Part shown: positions 23,805 through 31,568 of the stretch, piece after piece | Layout of the letters: each line of letters starts with the position of its first letter | Numbering within the stretch: position 1 is the first letter of the stretch | Assembly (NCBI GenBank): GCA_900540875.1 | Contig: UQHT01000028.1 | Span: forward strand, 1 to 35,392 | DNA: 35,392 nucleotides | DNA from: an uncultured Collinsella sp. | Lineage (GTDB): Bacteria > Actinomycetota > Coriobacteriia > Coriobacteriales > Coriobacteriaceae | Direction of reading: 5' to 3' | Made by a program: the position numbers and the translations under genes | The notes under the pieces: generated by a model | What the model saw: only the letters and a program-made list of their open reading frames with translations | What the model was told of the DNA's origin: nothing | Database searches by the model: none

Positions 23805-24664
23805 TATTTCAAAACCCAATTGTCGAAGGAAAGACCGTAATCTGCATATTTATCGCAGAGGTCCTTGACCGTACCGTCCTCATAGAGCGCCTTGAGCGAC
23901 TCGGTCACGGCGTCGGCCGACTTGGTGTCGCCCTTCTTAAAGCCGACGGCGTAGTGCTCGCTGGACAGCGGCTTGTCGAGCTGCGTATAGGCATCGGGCT
24001 TGGCGGCCAGCTGATACTGAGCGATCGAGAGGTCACAGGCAACGGCATCGACCGCACCACTCTCGAGCTGCATAAACGCCGTGTTGTACTCACCGATGGT
24101 ATCGAGCGTGGCAAACGTCGCGGCCAGATCCTTCTGGTCGCCCTCGAGCACATCCTGCGCAGCGGAATCAGTCTGGGTAATCACGGTCTTGCCGGCAAGA
24201 TCGTCCCAGCTCTTGATACCCGCGTCCTTCTTGACCACCAACACCTGCTCGTTGAGCATATACGGCTCGGAGAACGTGTAGTCGTCCTCGCGGCCCTCCA
24301 TGGTAAAGCCGTTCCAGATGCAGTTGATGGCGCCGGAGTTGAGCAGCGTGTCCTTGGCATCCCAATCGATGGCCTCGTAATCGACATCCCAGCCCTGCTT
24401 ATCGGCAACGGCCTTGGCAAGGTCAAGGTCAAAGCCCGTGTACTCGCCGTCATCGCCCACAAAGCCGTACGGAGGGTAGGACTTGTCAAAGCCCACCACG
24501 AGCTTCTTGGACTCCGCGGCGCCCTTCGTATCCTTGGCCGCGGCAGAGCCGGCAGCAGAGCCCTTAGCGGCACCGCCGCCACAACCGACAAGACCAAGGC
24601 CGAGCACCGTGGCGAGCGAGCCGGCTAGACCAACAAACTGACGACGAGACATATCGGTATTCAT
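23804..24664 (-). CDS. Amino-acid ABC transporter substrate-binding lipoprotein (286 aa)
   Basis: A family 3 (polar amino acid) periplasmic-type binding protein made as a lipoprotein. The signal is MSRRQFVGLAGSLATVLGLG followed by the lipobox LVGC. S-R-R-Q-F-V fits the twin-arginine (Tat) consensus, so export in folded form is possible. After a Gly/Ala/Ser linker the mature domain starts at KKLVVGFDKSYPPYGFVGDD, the family's ligand-pocket strand, and DDYTFSEPYM is also typical. The ATG at 24664 has GGGGGAA upstream. First gene of the three-gene importer; the ligand is not determinable (cystine, glutamine and arginine are common in the family). Confidence 0.93.
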   Translation of the reverse strand: MNTDMSRRQFVGLAGSLATVLGLGLVGCGGGAAKGSAAGSAAAKDTKGAAESKKLVVGFDKSYPPYGFVGDDGEYTGFDLDLAKAVADKQGWDVDYEAIDWDAKDTLLNSGAINCIWNGFTMEGREDDYTFSEPYMLNEQVLVVKKDAGIKSWDDLAGKTVITQTDSAAQDVLEGDQKDLAATFATLDTIGEYNTAFMQLESGAVDAVACDLSIAQYQLAAKPDAYTQLDKPLSSEHYAVGFKKGDTKSADAVTESLKALYEDGTVKDLCDKYADYGLSFDNWVLK

Positions 24665-24682
24665 GGTATTCCCCCTCGATAG

Positions 24683-24702
24683 CACTTTAGTTAGGTAAAG
24701 TG
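24683..24702. promoter_or_regulatory. CACTTTA-N6-TAAAGTG inverted repeat, candidate operator
   Basis: A perfect 7-bp inverted repeat with 6-nt spacer, about 12 to 31 nt downstream of the predicted transcript start of the amino-acid importer operon. A repressor bound there would block transcription. The binding protein is unknown. Confidence 0.5.
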
Positions 24703-24720
24703 AGTCATGTAACGTTCAGA

Positions 24721-24749
24721 ATCATACACTCTACCTTGATAAAGTACAA
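24721..24749 (-). promoter_or_regulatory. Promoter of the amino-acid ABC importer operon
   Basis: Read leftward: TTGTAC (24744-24749), exactly 17 bp, then TATGAT (24721-24726). The start would be near 24714. Confidence 0.65.
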
Positions 24750-24755
24750 GGGAGG

Positions 24756-24774
24756 GTTTGCCCGCCGGGCAAAC
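24756..24774. promoter_or_regulatory. 19-bp perfect palindrome GTTTGCCCG-C-CGGGCAAAC
   Basis: Nine-bp arms around a single base, just upstream of the importer -35 box and between divergent genes. It is a strong candidate protein-binding site for either gene. Confidence 0.55.
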
Positions 24775-24882
24775 GTCGTTGGACTTATCGCTGACAGGAA
24801 ATGACCGCTTGCATATCGCCCGCTGGCTTGGCACGGTACAATTGCTTCGGACTTTTCTTTTATTTAATAGTGGGGTTAATTC

Positions 24883-26316
24883 ATGGCAGAATCTCGTGCG
24901 GAGCGTAGGGCTCGTCGTGCTTTGATCGAAGCGACTGAAGGGTCGGAGGAGAAAAAATCTTCTAAGAAATCCAAGTCGTCTCAGGATGCGAAGGGCAAGG
25001 CTAAGGCCAAGCGCCCCAGTTCTCGTCGGAGCGAGGACAAGGCATCTCAGACTCGCTTCAAGCGCTCGCATAAAGATCCGGTTTCGTCTGCGTGCAAGGC
25101 TGTGGACCCCAAGTCTCCCTGTTCAATCATGAAAGCTTGCGGTGGGTGCACGGCGCTCAATCGTCCTTATAAGAAGCAGTTGGCAGCCAAGCAGGCTGCC
25201 ATGGAGGAGCTTTTTGCCTCGCTTTGCGAGCGTGAGGGCATTGCTGTCGATCCTATTCGCGGTATGGGAGTCACCCTGGGAGACCCGGGCAAATATCCTG
25301 CGCCGCGTGGTTTTCGTCATAAGGCTGCCACTCCGTTTGCTCCCGGCAAAGAGGGCGCTGTCCGCTGCGGCTTTTTTGAACGTGGGACACACAGAATCGT
25401 TGCTGTTCCTGAATGCCCTGTCGAGGCGCCGGGGGCCCGCCAGATTCTCAACGGCATCGCTCGCGAGGCCGAACGTCTGCATATTCCTGCCTTTAACGAA
25501 GACAAGCATCTGGGCTTGCTCCGCTATGCCGTCGTCCGCTGCGGTTGGCGTACCGACCAGATTATGGTCACCCTCGTGACCGCTCAGCGCGACTTGCCGC
25601 ATGCGCAGGAGTTCTTTGAGGCTGTCGCCGCACTCGATCCGCATATCGTCACCGTCGCCCAAAACATCAACGGGCGCCCCGGCAACGCCATCCTAGGCGA
25701 GGAGACCCGTATCGTGTACGGTGCCGAGTGCATGCGCGACCAGCTACTCGGTTGCGAGTTCGATATCTCCCCCACCGCGTTCTACCAGACCAACCCGCAG
25801 CAGACCGAGCTGCTCTACCAGCTCGCCATCGACGGCATGGACCTGCGTCAGGGCGACGTGCTTATGGATGCCTACTGCGGCAGCGGCACCATCGGTCTTT
25901 GCGCAGCTAAAGATGCCCAGAACAAGGGTATCGGCATCATGCTGCTCGGCGTAGAGCGCAATCCGGCGGGCATTGCCGACGCGCGCCGCAATGCCGAGCT
26001 CAACGGCCTTACCCGCAGCGCCTGGTTTATGGCCGACGATGCCACCGATTACATCCTAGACGCCGCCGACAACGACGAGCGGGTCGATGTCCTTTCCATC
26101 GACCCACCGCGCGCCGGCTCTACCCCCGAGTTCCTCGAAGCTGCCTGCGCACTTAAGCCGCGCCGCATCACCTATATCAGCTGCAACCCCGTGACCCAAG
26201 AGCGCGACCTGCACCAGCTCCTCGACGGAGGCTATCGCCTGCTCAAAATCACGCCCGTCGACATGTTCCCCCACACCGACCATACCGAAACCGTAGCGGT
26301 CCTCGAACGCCGCTAA
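24883..26316 (+). CDS. 23S rRNA (uracil-5-)-methyltransferase, RlmD/TrmA family (477 aa)
   Basis: SAM-dependent RNA m5U methyltransferase. A Lys/Ser/Arg-rich low-complexity tail (1-65), probably an RNA-binding extension, replaces the usual TRAM domain. The iron-sulfur pattern of RlmD is intact: C80-x5-C86-x2-C89 and a fourth Cys in AVPECPVEAP. The methylase domain has DAYCGSGTIGLCAA (SAM), DPPRAG and the catalytic SCNPVTQERD cysteine, with HTDHTETVAVL at the end. The target is probably 23S rRNA (family knowledge), though the exact uridine is unknown. Codon choice in the first ~600 bases is T-ending-rich, unlike the C-ending rest. The ATG has GGGG upstream. Monocistronic. Confidence 0.9.
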   Translation: MAESRAERRARRALIEATEGSEEKKSSKKSKSSQDAKGKAKAKRPSSRRSEDKASQTRFKRSHKDPVSSACKAVDPKSPCSIMKACGGCTALNRPYKKQLAAKQAAMEELFASLCEREGIAVDPIRGMGVTLGDPGKYPAPRGFRHKAATPFAPGKEGAVRCGFFERGTHRIVAVPECPVEAPGARQILNGIAREAERLHIPAFNEDKHLGLLRYAVVRCGWRTDQIMVTLVTAQRDLPHAQEFFEAVAALDPHIVTVAQNINGRPGNAILGEETRIVYGAECMRDQLLGCEFDISPTAFYQTNPQQTELLYQLAIDGMDLRQGDVLMDAYCGSGTIGLCAAKDAQNKGIGIMLLGVERNPAGIADARRNAELNGLTRSAWFMADDATDYILDAADNDERVDVLSIDPPRAGSTPEFLEAACALKPRRITYISCNPVTQERDLHQLLDGGYRLLKITPVDMFPHTDHTETVAVLERR

Positions 26317-26331
26317 TTCTCCGGCACAAGA

Positions 26332-26361
26332 AAGGGGGCGACCCGTCTGGGCCGCCCCCTT
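26332..26361. terminator. Bidirectional terminator between convergent genes
   Basis: AAGGGGGCGACC (26332-26343) and GGCCGCCCCCTT (26350-26361) pair with one mismatch. It lies between the methyltransferase (rightward) and PHP (leftward) genes. T runs are short on both sides. Confidence 0.7.
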
Positions 26362-26381
26362 CGCTTGGTTTATAAACTCCG

Positions 26382-27203
26382 CTACATCCCCTTGCGCAGA
26401 TCGCACACGCCGGCTGCCGCCATCTCGCGCAGCAGCGTCTCGCGGTCGCGCGTCACGATCAAATCCAGCGGGAAGTGAATCTCGTCGAGCATCTTGCGCG
26501 CGTGATCGAGCTTGCCAATGGCCATGCCAATGTGGGCATCGGTCGACACGCCAATACCCACGCCCAGCTCGGCGCAACGCTCGGCAATCTTGCGGCATAC
26601 GGCCCAATGCTCAGTGTCGACACCGTGTTCAAGACTATGGTTGTTGATCTCGATAATCTTGTGCTTGGCCTTAGCCGCCAGCAGCACCTCGTCGATATCG
26701 AACGACACGCCCGAGCGACCCGTGTGGCCCAGCATAAACACCTTGGGGTGCTCCAGGGCATTGATATACATCTCGGTCGTCTGGGCCAGTGCCGCGCCTT
26801 CAGCAATCTGCGGATTATGCACGCTCGCAACCAAATAATCCAAATTACGCGTAACCAAATCGAACAGTGAATGCTGACGGCTGTACGAATCGCCGGCGAT
26901 ATCGAGCGTGACAGGAGTGTCCTCGCCAAACAGGCTTCCGTCCATCGAAACGATATCGGCCTCGGCACCACGCAGCACTAGCACGCCGCTCCATATGCGC
27001 GGCCAGATATCCTGGTTGATAAAGAACTGGTAACTGCGCAGGTCATCGGGACAAGCCGAAACCATAGAGCTCAGGTGATCGGCAGATCCGAGTACCTGCA
27101 GGCCGCGCTCTGCCGCCCAGTACACATTCTCCTCAATGGTCGAATATGCATGCGCAGAAAACATCGTATGGGTATGAATGTCACAAGAAAGAAGGTAGGG
27201 CAT
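26382..27203 (-). CDS. PHP-domain phosphoesterase, YcdX-like (273 aa)
   Basis: A polymerase-and-histidinol-phosphatase (PHP) fold metal hydrolase. It begins LLSCDIHTHTMFSAHAYSTI, giving the H-x-H metal motif at residues 9-11, and continues with SADHLSS (Asp-His), VLRGAEADI (Glu), VASVHNP (His), EINNHSL and a C-terminal STDAHIG metal pair. These match the YcdX/YtmP-like trinuclear-zinc phosphatases of about 245-270 aa. The substrate is a phosphate ester of unknown identity. AGGAG precedes the ATG. Monocistronic and convergent with the methyltransferase gene. Confidence 0.88.
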   Translation of the reverse strand: MPYLLSCDIHTHTMFSAHAYSTIEENVYWAAERGLQVLGSADHLSSMVSACPDDLRSYQFFINQDIWPRIWSGVLVLRGAEADIVSMDGSLFGEDTPVTLDIAGDSYSRQHSLFDLVTRNLDYLVASVHNPQIAEGAALAQTTEMYINALEHPKVFMLGHTGRSGVSFDIDEVLLAAKAKHKIIEINNHSLEHGVDTEHWAVCRKIAERCAELGVGIGVSTDAHIGMAIGKLDHARKMLDEIHFPLDLIVTRDRETLLREMAAAGVCDLRKGM

Positions 27204-27303
27204 CGGGTCTCCTTATCCGGCATGGCCGTCGCGTATATTCATTGTACGCATAGCCTTCGGCAGTCGTAAAACTGCTTCATCCCAATCACACAACGGCATA
27301 GAC

Positions 27304-27334
27304 AACGGGGTCTGGCTTAGCACCAAACCCCGTT
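27304..27334 (-). terminator. Hairpin after the aminotransferase gene
   Basis: AACGGGGT (27304-27311) pairs with ACCCCGTT (27327-27334), 29 bp past the aminotransferase stop. The T run expected leftward is missing. Confidence 0.5.
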
Positions 27335-27362
27335 TCACGTAAAACATTGTAAGCAGAGCGCT

Positions 27363-28553
27363 TTACTTTCGACGATATTCGTCGGCCAGTTGCTTCCAGG
27401 CAGGCAACGAATTGACGATGGTCTCGTAGCTCACACAGTAGCCAAGGCGGAACCAGCCCGGCATGCCAAAGCTATCCGAAGGCACCGCGAGCAGCTCATA
27501 CTTCTTCGCGCGCTCGCAGAAAGCGTTCGCATCGGGCTCCAGCGCCTTCACCCACAGGTAGAATGCACCATCCGGCTCAACATAGGTGTAGCCGTACTCC
27601 GCCAGTGCATCGGTAAGCGCGGTGCGGTTGCGCGCATAGGCCTCAACGTCACTCGGCTCATCGATGCAATCAATAATCACGCGCTGGAAGAGCGCCGGAG
27701 CGCACACGAAGCCCAGCGTACGGGCGGCACCGGCAACAGCCGGCATCAGACGCGCCGCCTGCGGGTTGGTGTTGGGAACCAAAATCCAGCCCACGCGCTC
27801 GCCCGGCAGCGACAGCGACTTGGAGTACGAATAGCACACGACGGCGTGCTCGTAAATCGAGGGCACCCAAGGCACCTCGGCGCCGTATACAATCTCGCGA
27901 TACGGTTCATCCGAGATAAGCATAATCGGGTTCTCGGGATCGCGCTTGGCGTTGACCTCGCACAAAACTTTAGCCAGGCGCGTCAAGGTATCGCGCGTAT
28001 ACACAGCGCCGGTCGGGTTATTGGGCGAGTCGATGATGACGGCAGTCGTCTTATCGGTAATCGCCTTGAGCACGTTGTCCACGCTCAGCTGGAACGCATC
28101 TTCATCGGCGAGCGCCTCAACACACGTACAGCCGGCCTTCTCAATCCAAACGCGATACTCCGGAAAGTATGGGGCGATAACAATAACCTCGTCGCCCGGG
28201 TTCGTAACGGCGTTGAGCGTGCAGGTGAGCGAAGCCGCGGCACCCACCGTCATAAAGACGTCTTTGCCCTCATAGTTCGTGCCAAAGCGACGGTTGAGCG
28301 AGTCGGCGACGGCCGCTCGACATTGCGGCAGACCCGGCGCAGGCGTGTATCCATGCAGCTGGTCGCTCGGCAGCTCCAATGCCTTCTTAATGGACTCAGC
28401 CACGGCGGCAGGTGCCGGAACGCTCGGGTTACCCAGCGAAAAATCGAATACGTTCTCCGCACCGATCTGTGCCTTGCGCTCAAGGCCATAGCTAAAGATC
28501 TCACGGATGATGGAGCTTTCCGCACCGCGAGCATACATAGTTTCGTTGATCAT
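27363..28553 (-). CDS. Class I/II pyridoxal-phosphate aminotransferase (396 aa)
   Basis: A fold type I aminotransferase of the AspC/AlaT-like branch. The N-terminal segment FDFSLGNPSVPAP, the PLP-contact region (DSPNNPTGAVYT, about 170-181, with the Asn), the ISDEPYREIVY Asp/Tyr pair, and SYSKSLSLPGERVGW containing the Schiff-base Lys (about 238) are all present, as is the C-terminal substrate-carboxylate Arg in GWFRLGYC. Cytosolic. The amino donor and acceptor are not determinable. The ATG at 28553 has GGGGAAC upstream; the open frame upstream of it crosses a palindromic repeat and is not coding. Confidence 0.93.
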   Translation of the reverse strand: MINETMYARGAESSIIREIFSYGLERKAQIGAENVFDFSLGNPSVPAPAAVAESIKKALELPSDQLHGYTPAPGLPQCRAAVADSLNRRFGTNYEGKDVFMTVGAAASLTCTLNAVTNPGDEVIVIAPYFPEYRVWIEKAGCTCVEALADEDAFQLSVDNVLKAITDKTTAVIIDSPNNPTGAVYTRDTLTRLAKVLCEVNAKRDPENPIMLISDEPYREIVYGAEVPWVPSIYEHAVVCYSYSKSLSLPGERVGWILVPNTNPQAARLMPAVAGAARTLGFVCAPALFQRVIIDCIDEPSDVEAYARNRTALTDALAEYGYTYVEPDGAFYLWVKALEPDANAFCERAKKYELLAVPSDSFGMPGWFRLGYCVSYETIVNSLPAWKQLADEYRRK

Positions 28554-28611
28554 CTGTTCCCCTTTCGCATAGGCGCTATTGTACGCTTTAGCTGAGCAAA
28601 GTGCCGCAGCA

Positions 28612-28675
28612 ATGTTGATTGGGGACAGACTTAAATGCGTGAAAACGCTCATTTAAGTCTGTCCCCAATCAACAT
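28612..28675. repeat. Perfect 26-bp inverted repeat with GGGGACAG core
   Basis: ATGTTGATTGGGGACAGACT (start of the left arm, 28612-28637) is matched base for base by 28650-28675, with a 12-nt centre CGTGAAAACGCT. It lies upstream of the aminotransferase gene and downstream of ftsH and its terminator. No other copy is in the window, but the GGGACAG core recurs in other palindromes here. Confidence 0.9.
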
Positions 28676-28682
28676 ATCGCTC

Positions 28683-28721
28683 AAAAGAAAAAGCCTCCAC
28701 AGGTTTCCCCGCAGAGGCTTT
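28683..28721 (-). terminator. Terminator of the tilS-hpt-ftsH operon
   Basis: AAAGCCTC (28690-28697) pairs with GAGGCTTT (28714-28721). Leftward it is followed by TTTTTCTTTT. It lies 12 bp past the ftsH stop. Confidence 0.85.
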
Positions 28722-28732
28722 CGCTACAAGAA

Positions 28733-30871
28733 CTATTTGTCGTCGTCGGTGTTGCCGCCAGCGTTGACGACATGGTCATCGCCGGCATCATCGGATGTGG
28801 CTTCGGCATCCTCCTGCATGGCCGCCTGCGCAAAGGCCGCGGCATCAGCCGCCAGCTCCTCCTCGCTCATACGAGGCGCGCGCTTCTTGGTCGGCATGCC
28901 GGCCGCCTTGGCATTGCGCTCCTCCTTGGCCGCCAGGATATCGCCCTCGCGCTCAAGATAGGCGTCCCACTCGTTATCGAGCAGGGCATTCACGGCATCG
29001 CCCTCGACAGTCTCGCGCTCAAGCAGCACCTTCGCCATCAGATCGAGCTGATCGCGACGGGCATCCAAAATCTCGACCGCACGGCGATGGGCTTCGCGCA
29101 TGATGCGCTGAACCTCGATATCGATGCGGCGCGCCGTCTCCTCGGAGTAATCCTGGTGATCGGCGTAGTCGCGACCCAGGAACACCTGATGTTGCGCCTC
29201 GCCAAAGACCTGCGTGCCCAGCTCCTCGCTCATGCCCAAGCGCGTGACCATCTCGCGCGCCATCTTAGTCGCGCGCTCCAGATCGTTGCTCGCGCCCGAC
29301 GTGATGTCGTCGCACATGAGCTCCTCGGCAACGCGACCGCCCAAGAACACGGCGAGCTCGTCGAGCATCTCGTTCTTGGTCTTGAGGAAGTGGTCCTCCT
29401 GCGGAAGCTGCAGTGTGTAGCCCAGGGCCTGACCGCGGCTGACGATCGAGATCTTATGAACCGGATCGGAGTGCTCCAGGATGTGGCCCACCAAAGCGTG
29501 ACCGCTCTCATGGTAGGCAATCGTGGTGCGCTCGACTTCGGTCATCACGCGACCCTTGCGTTGCGGTCCGGCAATCACGCGCTCCATCGACTCCTCGACC
29601 TCGTCCATCGAGATCACAGAACGATGACGGCGAGCGGCCAGCAGCGCAGACTCGTTGAGCAGGTTCGCCAAATCGGCACCAGTAAAGCCAACGGTCATCT
29701 GGGCGAGCTTCTCAAACTTAACGTCCTCGTCCATCGGCTTGTTCTCAGCATGCACGCGCAAGATCTGCTCGCGGCCCTTCACGTCCGGACGGTCGACCGT
29801 AACCTGACGGTCAAAACGGCCGGGGCGCAGCAATGCCGGGTCCAGAATATCGGGGCGGTTGGTCGCGGCGATCAGGATGACCGACTCGCTTTCCTCAAAA
29901 CCGTCCATCTCGACCAGCAGCTGGTTGAGCGTTTGCTCGCGCTCGTCGTGACCGCCGCCCAAGCCAGCTCCGCGCTGACGTCCCACGGCATCGATCTCGT
30001 CAATAAAGATGATTGACGGAGCCTGAGACTTGGCCTCCTTAAAAAGGTCGCGCACGCGGCTGGCGCCGACACCCACGAACATCTCGACAAAGTCGGAACC
30101 CGAGATGCTAAAGAACGGCACGCCCGCCTCGCCGGCAACGGCCTTGGCCAGCAGGGTTTTACCGGTACCCGGAGGGCCAACCAGCAACACGCCGCGCGGA
30201 ATCTTGGCGCCCAGCTTGCGATAGCGGTCCGGATCGCTCAAAAAGTCGCGAATCTCCTCGAGCTCCTCGACTGCCTCGTCCACACCGGCAACATCCTCAA
30301 ACTTGACCTTGGGGCGCGTTGCCTCGTTGGTCTTGGCGTTGGTCTTGCCAAACTGCATGTTCCTGTTGTTGGCGCCCATCATCTGGCGCATAAAGTAGAA
30401 CATGATGGCGATCAGGGCGATCGTCGGAAGTACGCTCATCGCCAAGTCGCCCCAAAAATCGGGGTCATTGGTGTTGACGATGTACTTGGTATCGGGGTGC
30501 TCCGCCATAAGCTCGGCAAGCGAATCGGAACCGACGTAGGTCGAGGAGAAGCTCTTGAGCTCGCTCGTGTCACCCTTGTCCTTTTTCGTCTTCCAGTAAT
30601 GACCCGCCACGCTTCCGTCTTGAACCGTATAGGTCAAATCTTCGACGCGATCCTGCTTAATGGCGTTGACCATCTCGCTCGTCGCGAGCTTTACGGTATT
30701 GCTGGAATTGGCAAAGCCGGAGCCCATGTTAAAGAAGGCGTAGCCCAGAAGCGCGCAAGCCAAAATAAAATACAGCCAGCCCGTACGCGTGGGCTTCTTG
30801 CCTCCGGGCATCCCCGGGATCTTAGGCTCCCGGGGAGTCTGGGAATTGTTATCGTTACGGTCGTCGGGCAT
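28733..30871 (-). CDS. ftsH: ATP-dependent zinc metalloprotease FtsH (712 aa)
   Basis: A membrane-anchored AAA+ protease that degrades misassembled membrane proteins and short-lived regulators. TM1 (GWLYFILACALLGYAFFNMG) and TM2 (SVLPTIALIAIMFYFM) bracket an external region of about 90 residues. The AAA+ domain carries GPPGTGKT (Walker A), IIFIDEIDAVG (Walker B) and the arginine-finger region RPGRFDR. The zinc site is HESGH, followed by the protease helices. The last ~60 residues are an acidic tail typical of actinobacterial FtsH. GGAGG lies about 14 bases upstream of the ATG. The gene starts one base after the hpt stop, so it is coupled to hpt. Confidence 0.97.
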   Translation of the reverse strand: MPDDRNDNNSQTPREPKIPGMPGGKKPTRTGWLYFILACALLGYAFFNMGSGFANSSNTVKLATSEMVNAIKQDRVEDLTYTVQDGSVAGHYWKTKKDKGDTSELKSFSSTYVGSDSLAELMAEHPDTKYIVNTNDPDFWGDLAMSVLPTIALIAIMFYFMRQMMGANNRNMQFGKTNAKTNEATRPKVKFEDVAGVDEAVEELEEIRDFLSDPDRYRKLGAKIPRGVLLVGPPGTGKTLLAKAVAGEAGVPFFSISGSDFVEMFVGVGASRVRDLFKEAKSQAPSIIFIDEIDAVGRQRGAGLGGGHDEREQTLNQLLVEMDGFEESESVILIAATNRPDILDPALLRPGRFDRQVTVDRPDVKGREQILRVHAENKPMDEDVKFEKLAQMTVGFTGADLANLLNESALLAARRHRSVISMDEVEESMERVIAGPQRKGRVMTEVERTTIAYHESGHALVGHILEHSDPVHKISIVSRGQALGYTLQLPQEDHFLKTKNEMLDELAVFLGGRVAEELMCDDITSGASNDLERATKMAREMVTRLGMSEELGTQVFGEAQHQVFLGRDYADHQDYSEETARRIDIEVQRIMREAHRRAVEILDARRDQLDLMAKVLLERETVEGDAVNALLDNEWDAYLEREGDILAAKEERNAKAAGMPTKKRAPRMSEEELAADAAAFAQAAMQEDAEATSDDAGDDHVVNAGGNTDDDK

Positions 30872-30872
30872 C

Positions 30873-31421
30873 TTACGAATAAACCTCCGGTTTCAAAATG
30901 CCCAGATACGGAAGGTTACGATAGCGCTCGGCATAGTCGAGGCCGTAGCCCACCACAAAGGCATCGGGGCAATGGGTTCCAACATACTTGGGCGTGACGG
31001 CCGAGGTACGGTCCTCAACGTCCTTCCACAGGAAGGCGGCAACCTCCAGCGAGGCGGGCTTGCGGCTCTCGAGGTTCTTCATCAGATACTTGAGCGTCAG
31101 GCCCGAGTCCAGAATGTCCTCGACGATCAGCACGTCGCGACCACGGATGTCGATATCCAGGTCCTTAATGATACGCACGATGCCCGAAGACTTCACACCG
31201 TCGCCATAGCTCGAAACAGCCATGAAATCGATGTTGGTCGGCAGCTCGATCTTGCGCATCAGGTCGCCCATAAAGACCACGGCGCCGCGCAGGACCGCAA
31301 TCAGCACCAGATCCTTACCCGCGTAGTCGCGAGTAATCTGCTCGCCTAGGCGAGAGACGATACCGTCGATATCCTCCTGCGTAAACAGAACCTTCTCGAT
31401 ATCCGGATGTTGAGAAGCCAT
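30873..31421 (-). CDS. hpt: Hypoxanthine phosphoribosyltransferase (182 aa)
   Basis: Purine salvage: hypoxanthine or guanine plus PRPP gives IMP or GMP. The PRPP-binding loop VLIVEDILDSGLTLKYL (about residues 95-111) is intact, as is the AVLRGAVVFMGDL loop, and KPEVYS ends the chain. Length is standard. AAGGG precedes the ATG. In the common tilS-hpt-ftsH cluster HPRT and TilS are often co-expressed, and in Bacillus and Listeria the two proteins also act as regulators of ftsH. Whether that holds here is not shown by the sequence. Confidence 0.96.
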   Translation of the reverse strand: MASQHPDIEKVLFTQEDIDGIVSRLGEQITRDYAGKDLVLIAVLRGAVVFMGDLMRKIELPTNIDFMAVSSYGDGVKSSGIVRIIKDLDIDIRGRDVLIVEDILDSGLTLKYLMKNLESRKPASLEVAAFLWKDVEDRTSAVTPKYVGTHCPDAFVVGYGLDYAERYRNLPYLGILKPEVYS

Positions 31422-31477
31422 GACAACCCTTTCTTGTGCTTATCGCCCACGCACCGCCGCATGGACGCGAACTACAC

Positions 31478-31486
31478 ATTCTAGCA
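31478..31486 (-). promoter_or_regulatory. Extended -10 promoter upstream of hpt
   Basis: Leftward TGC-TAGAAT in the 147-bp tilS-hpt gap. The predicted start near 31471 leaves a leader of about 50 nt. It would allow hpt-ftsH transcription independent of tilS. Confidence 0.45.
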
Positions 31487-31568
31487 GCGCACGGGGTATA
31501 TTTACCAGCACGTGCGCCATCAGCGCGGGAATACCGTCAACGTCGCACAGAATAGTTGGCGCGAAGCG

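Noticed and set aside
28772..30016. 414-codon open frame antisense to ftsH
   Set aside because: Shadow of the ftsH codon pattern with no start signal or domain.
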